DNA of 64,000 nucleotides, from contig NZ_JADBGF010000001.1 in the NCBI RefSeq assembly GCF_014873495.1, positions 1,798,001 to 1,862,000 on the forward strand, in the 5' to 3' direction. Under the pieces are notes generated by a model that was not told where the DNA came from, did not search any database, and saw only the letters and a list, made by a program, of their open reading frames with translations. Source of the stretch: Streptomyces stelliscabiei. GTDB lineage: Bacteria; Actinomycetota; Actinomycetes; Streptomycetales; Streptomycetaceae. The first letter of the stretch is position 1. Every line of letters begins with the position of its first letter. A program made the position numbers and the translations under genes. Shown in pieces: positions 61,591 to 64,000 of this stretch.

Positions 61591-62598
61591 TCAGTGAGTG
61601 GTGTAGCTCAGGCCGATCTGGTCGCGCACGGTGTCGAGCGTGCGCATCACCGCCACGGTCTCGTCCAGAGGCATGATCTCGCTCTCCAACTCCCCTGCGC
61701 GTAGCCGCTCCTGGACGTGCCGGATCTGGCGGTGCAGGCCGCCGCCCGCCGTGTCGTCGCCGTCGCCCTCGCGGGCGGCGGGCAGACTCAGGCGTTCGGT
61801 GGTGCCCCGCGTCTGCACGGTCAGTTCGTCCGGGCAGTGCATCAGGAACGGCAGTTCGATGTGACCTTCGGTGCCGGTGATACGGGCTGTGCAACCGAGG
61901 TTCGCCCGCATGGAACTCTGGGCCAGCGCGACCGCCCCACTGTCGTACCCGGAGAGGACAGCGACATGCTCGTCGACGCCGGTCGAGCCGAGTGTGCCGT
62001 ACGCCGTGACCCGGTCGGGCGTACCCAGCACCATGCTGGCCAGCGATAGGGGATACACACCCAGGTCGAGCAGGGAACCGCCACCCAGCGCGCGATCGAA
62101 CAGACGGTGTTCGGGGTCCGCCGGGAATTGGAAGCCGAAGTCGGCCTCCAGGGACTGGACTTCACCGATGACGTCCTCGGCGAGCAGTTCTCTGACTTTG
62201 ACATAGGCCGGCAGGAACCGGCTCCACATCGCCTCCATCAGGAACAGGCCCCGTTCCCTGGACACAGCCACCATTTCAGCGGCCTGCTCCGCGTCCAGCG
62301 AGAACGCCTTCTCGCACAACACTGGACGCCCCGCGTTCAGGAACAGCAACGTGTGCTCGTGATGGTGGGAGTGGGGCGATGCGACGTAGACAATGTCGAC
62401 AGTGTCATCGGCGGCCAGATCTTCGTACGAAGCGTGCCGGTGTCGCGCGGCGATGCCGTGCTTCTCGCCGAACGCGTCGGCCCCTTTCCGACTGCGGGAG
62501 CCGACGGCGACCAAGTGGGCGTCAGGCAACCGGCCCAACGCGTCCGCAAAACTGTTTGCTATGACACCAGTGCCGGCGATGCCCCAGCGGAACGACAT
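61591..62598 (-). CDS. Gfo/Idh/MocA-family oxidoreductase
   Basis: 335-residue NAD(P)-dependent sugar or inositol dehydrogenase-like protein. It has the Rossmann start WGIAGTGVIANSFADAL, DIVYVASPHSHHHEH, the catalytic-Lys motif LCEKAFSL and the C-terminal domain with GGGSLLDLGVYPL. It probably oxidises or epimerises a cyclic sugar alcohol or sugar. It sits between GH1 and DUF6351 on the same strand. Confidence 0.92.
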   Translation of the reverse strand: MSFRWGIAGTGVIANSFADALGRLPDAHLVAVGSRSRKGADAFGEKHGIAARHRHASYEDLAADDTVDIVYVASPHSHHHEHTLLFLNAGRPVLCEKAFSLDAEQAAEMVAVSRERGLFLMEAMWSRFLPAYVKVRELLAEDVIGEVQSLEADFGFQFPADPEHRLFDRALGGGSLLDLGVYPLSLASMVLGTPDRVTAYGTLGSTGVDEHVAVLSGYDSGAVALAQSSMRANLGCTARITGTEGHIELPFLMHCPDELTVQTRGTTERLSLPAAREGDGDDTAGGGLHRQIRHVQERLRAGELESEIMPLDETVAVMRTLDTVRDQIGLSYTTH

Positions 62599-63054
62599 GA
62601 GAACTCCTTGTTGCTGTGATGGTGATCATGGGATGGCGCTGTGGGCACCGGAACCACGAGGTGGGTGCGGCCTACGGCGGCGACGAACCGCCACCTGGCG
62701 TCGTTGGCTCTGATCCAAGGCCGACCGGGCGGTTGTCCTGCGGTACGGGGATGGTGGAGCCAGGCCAGGTGCGTTCGCCACAGTCCATGACGTTCATCGA
62801 GACGCCTGCTCCGCAGCCGCATGCAAATTAGGTCGCCCGCCTGACGCGCGCAGTGACCTGGACCGTGCGTGGCGCGATCTGGTCGTTCAGCGCCGCCGAT
62901 ATTCGTATGCGACGCTCGCCCTGGGCCAGTTGCGTGCATGTGGTATCGAAGACCTCAAGGCCTGTCGGCGCCGCTTCGAGGGCGGACTCGGCCACGCCAC
63001 CCAGCGGGCGAACGGCTCATGCCGAGGTAGCCGTACCGTGTCCCAGGCGGCGGC
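62599..63054. promoter_or_regulatory. Intergenic region between GH1 and Gfo/Idh genes
   Basis: 456 bp with no recognisable gene. It probably contains the promoter of the Gfo/Idh gene close to 62600-62700. The open frames present have no family similarity I can see. Confidence 0.5.
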
Positions 63055-64000
63055 TCATGTTGGCATCCGGTTGATCCGGGCCACGTCGCCATACCAATGT
63101 GCCGATGGTTTGACGACCCGCTCCTGAGTGCTGCGGTCGACCGCCACGAGCCCGTACTTGGGGCCGTAGCCGTCCCACCACTCGAAGTTGTCCAGCAGTG
63201 ACCAGTGGACGTAGCCGGTGATGGGCAGTCCGTCGCCGATCAGCCGGTGCACGACGCGCAGACCTGCTCGAATGTAGTCGATACGCTCGCTGTCGACGTC
63301 GGTCGCGACACCGTGCTCGGTGAGGACGATCTCCTTGCCGGGGAAGAGGCCCGCCACTCGCCGGGTCGTGGCCTCGACCGCCTCAGGAGCCCACAGATAT
63401 CCCATCTGGGTGCGGCGGCCCTCGCCGACGGGTGCTCCTTCCGCAGACACGGCTGCCGCTTGGCGGCGCAGGTACGGCAGGGCGAGCGACTGCGTAAGGC
63501 GACGGCTGCGCAGAAGCGCCGCGCTGAGGGGTTTGGTGATGCGGGGGGCGTTGACGTCGAGGCGGGTGTAGGTCTGGACGCCGATGAAGTCGTCGTCGGC
63601 GGTCTCGGCGAAGAACCTGTCTTCGTGGAGTTCCCGAGCCCATTCCATCGCTGGGACTCCGCCGGGATTGGCGTGCCAGTCCTGCAGCGCATGGGCCATG
63701 CCGACCTTGACGCCGGGTGCGAGTTCACGGATGACCTCTCGGGCATTGCGGTGTGCGGCGATCACTCCTGAGGCTGCGGCGTCGAACGCGTCGAGGTTCC
63801 GGACGAAGGGCGGAGTCGGGAAGGTGCCCAGATACCCCCGCGTGATCATGTTGCCGGGCTCGTTGATCGTGCAGATGTAGGGAGCACGGTTCTGTAGATG
63901 TTCCATCACGTGCCTGGTGTAGCGCGTGAACCAGGCCGGGAGTTCGGCATTGGTCCAGGCTCCGGCGTGGGTGACCCAGGCCGGCAACGTGAAGTGCTGC
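63055..64000 (-). CDS. GH1 beta-glucosidase-type glycosidase, N-terminus outside window
   Basis: The frame is open to the right edge: it enters with HFTLPAWVTH, a mid-barrel GH1 sequence, so at least 100 N-terminal residues lie beyond 64000. The acid/base is in CTINEPGN, the nucleophile in VLTEHGVA (the family's ENG is EHG here) and the end is the classical WSLLDNFEWWDGYGPKYGLV. A decayed partial copy lies at 54107-54405. No start codon is in the window; the apparent first Met at 63987 would be a TTG inside the fold. Confidence 0.93.
   Translation of the reverse strand, partial: QHFTLPAWVTHAGAWTNAELPAWFTRYTRHVMEHLQNRAPYICTINEPGNMITRGYLGTFPTPPFVRNLDAFDAAASGVIAAHRNAREVIRELAPGVKVGMAHALQDWHANPGGVPAMEWARELHEDRFFAETADDDFIGVQTYTRLDVNAPRITKPLSAALLRSRRLTQSLALPYLRRQAAAVSAEGAPVGEGRRTQMGYLWAPEAVEATTRRVAGLFPGKEIVLTEHGVATDVDSERIDYIRAGLRVVHRLIGDGLPITGYVHWSLLDNFEWWDGYGPKYGLVAVDRSTQERVVKPSAHWYGDVARINRMPT

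Noticed and set aside
1..64000. CRISPR arrays, tRNA or rRNA genes, and an origin of replication
   Set aside because: No regularly spaced direct repeats, no cloverleaf-like sequences and no DnaA-box clusters were noticed in reading the window.

Overview
The window reads as a chromosomal segment of a high-GC actinomycete, most likely Streptomyces. The signs are very GC-rich third positions, Tat-type and lipoprotein signal peptides on secreted sugar enzymes, LacI-controlled sugar transporters that carry no ATPase gene of their own (as in MsiK-energised systems), GTG and TTG starts, and strong GC stem-loop terminators without T-runs. No rRNA, tRNA, CRISPR array or replication origin was seen.

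Layout. (1) 1-776: the 3' part of a two-component histidine kinase. (2) 894-15851: a sugar-polymer utilisation locus. A seven-gene minus-strand operon encodes a binding lipoprotein, two permeases, a large secreted protein with duplicated modules, an alginate-lyase-like protein, a GH43 and an alpha/beta hydrolase. Divergent from it lie a 2-hydroxyacid dehydrogenase, a GH127 beta-L-arabinofuranosidase and a LacI regulator. Three similar palindromic sites link the promoters. (3) 16296-35549: a second glycan locus with GH10, GH1, LacI, a cutinase/CE5 remnant, TetR, a second ABC importer, two GH3 enzymes, a GH35/42-like beta-galactosidase, an SDR and a GH106 alpha-L-rhamnosidase. The enzyme set suggests decorated plant polysaccharides such as xylan, with arabinose, galactose and rhamnose side groups.

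(4) 35731-42307: a gene graveyard. Remnants of a meta-cleavage-type hydrolase, a 3-ketosteroid-dehydrogenase-like flavoprotein, CaiB-type CoA-transferases, a ferredoxin-reductase tail, an acyl-CoA dehydrogenase, an enoyl-CoA hydratase and a YtcJ-like amidohydrolase carry frameshifts, deletions and in-frame stops. They surround two intact regulators, an IclR and a double-domain MarR. This looks like a decayed steroid- or aromatic-type catabolic island. (5) 42357-49223: an insertion zone with a truncated XRE regulator, IS110, a VOC protein, an orphan secreted protein, a frameshifted IS256, an ISAs1-like scrap and a broken serine recombinase.

(6) 49498-53117: a compact SDR / esterase / quinone oxidoreductase / TetR cassette. 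(7) 53436-54405: a Tn3 transposase fragment fused to a decayed copy of the GH1 gene found at the right edge. (8) 54527-57897: a MacB/FtsX-type ABC exporter ending in a 42-bp perfect palindrome. (9) 58101-64000: a CocE/NonD scrap, a DUF6351 secreted hydrolase-like protein, a Gfo/Idh/MocA oxidoreductase and a GH1 beta-glucosidase that runs off the right edge.
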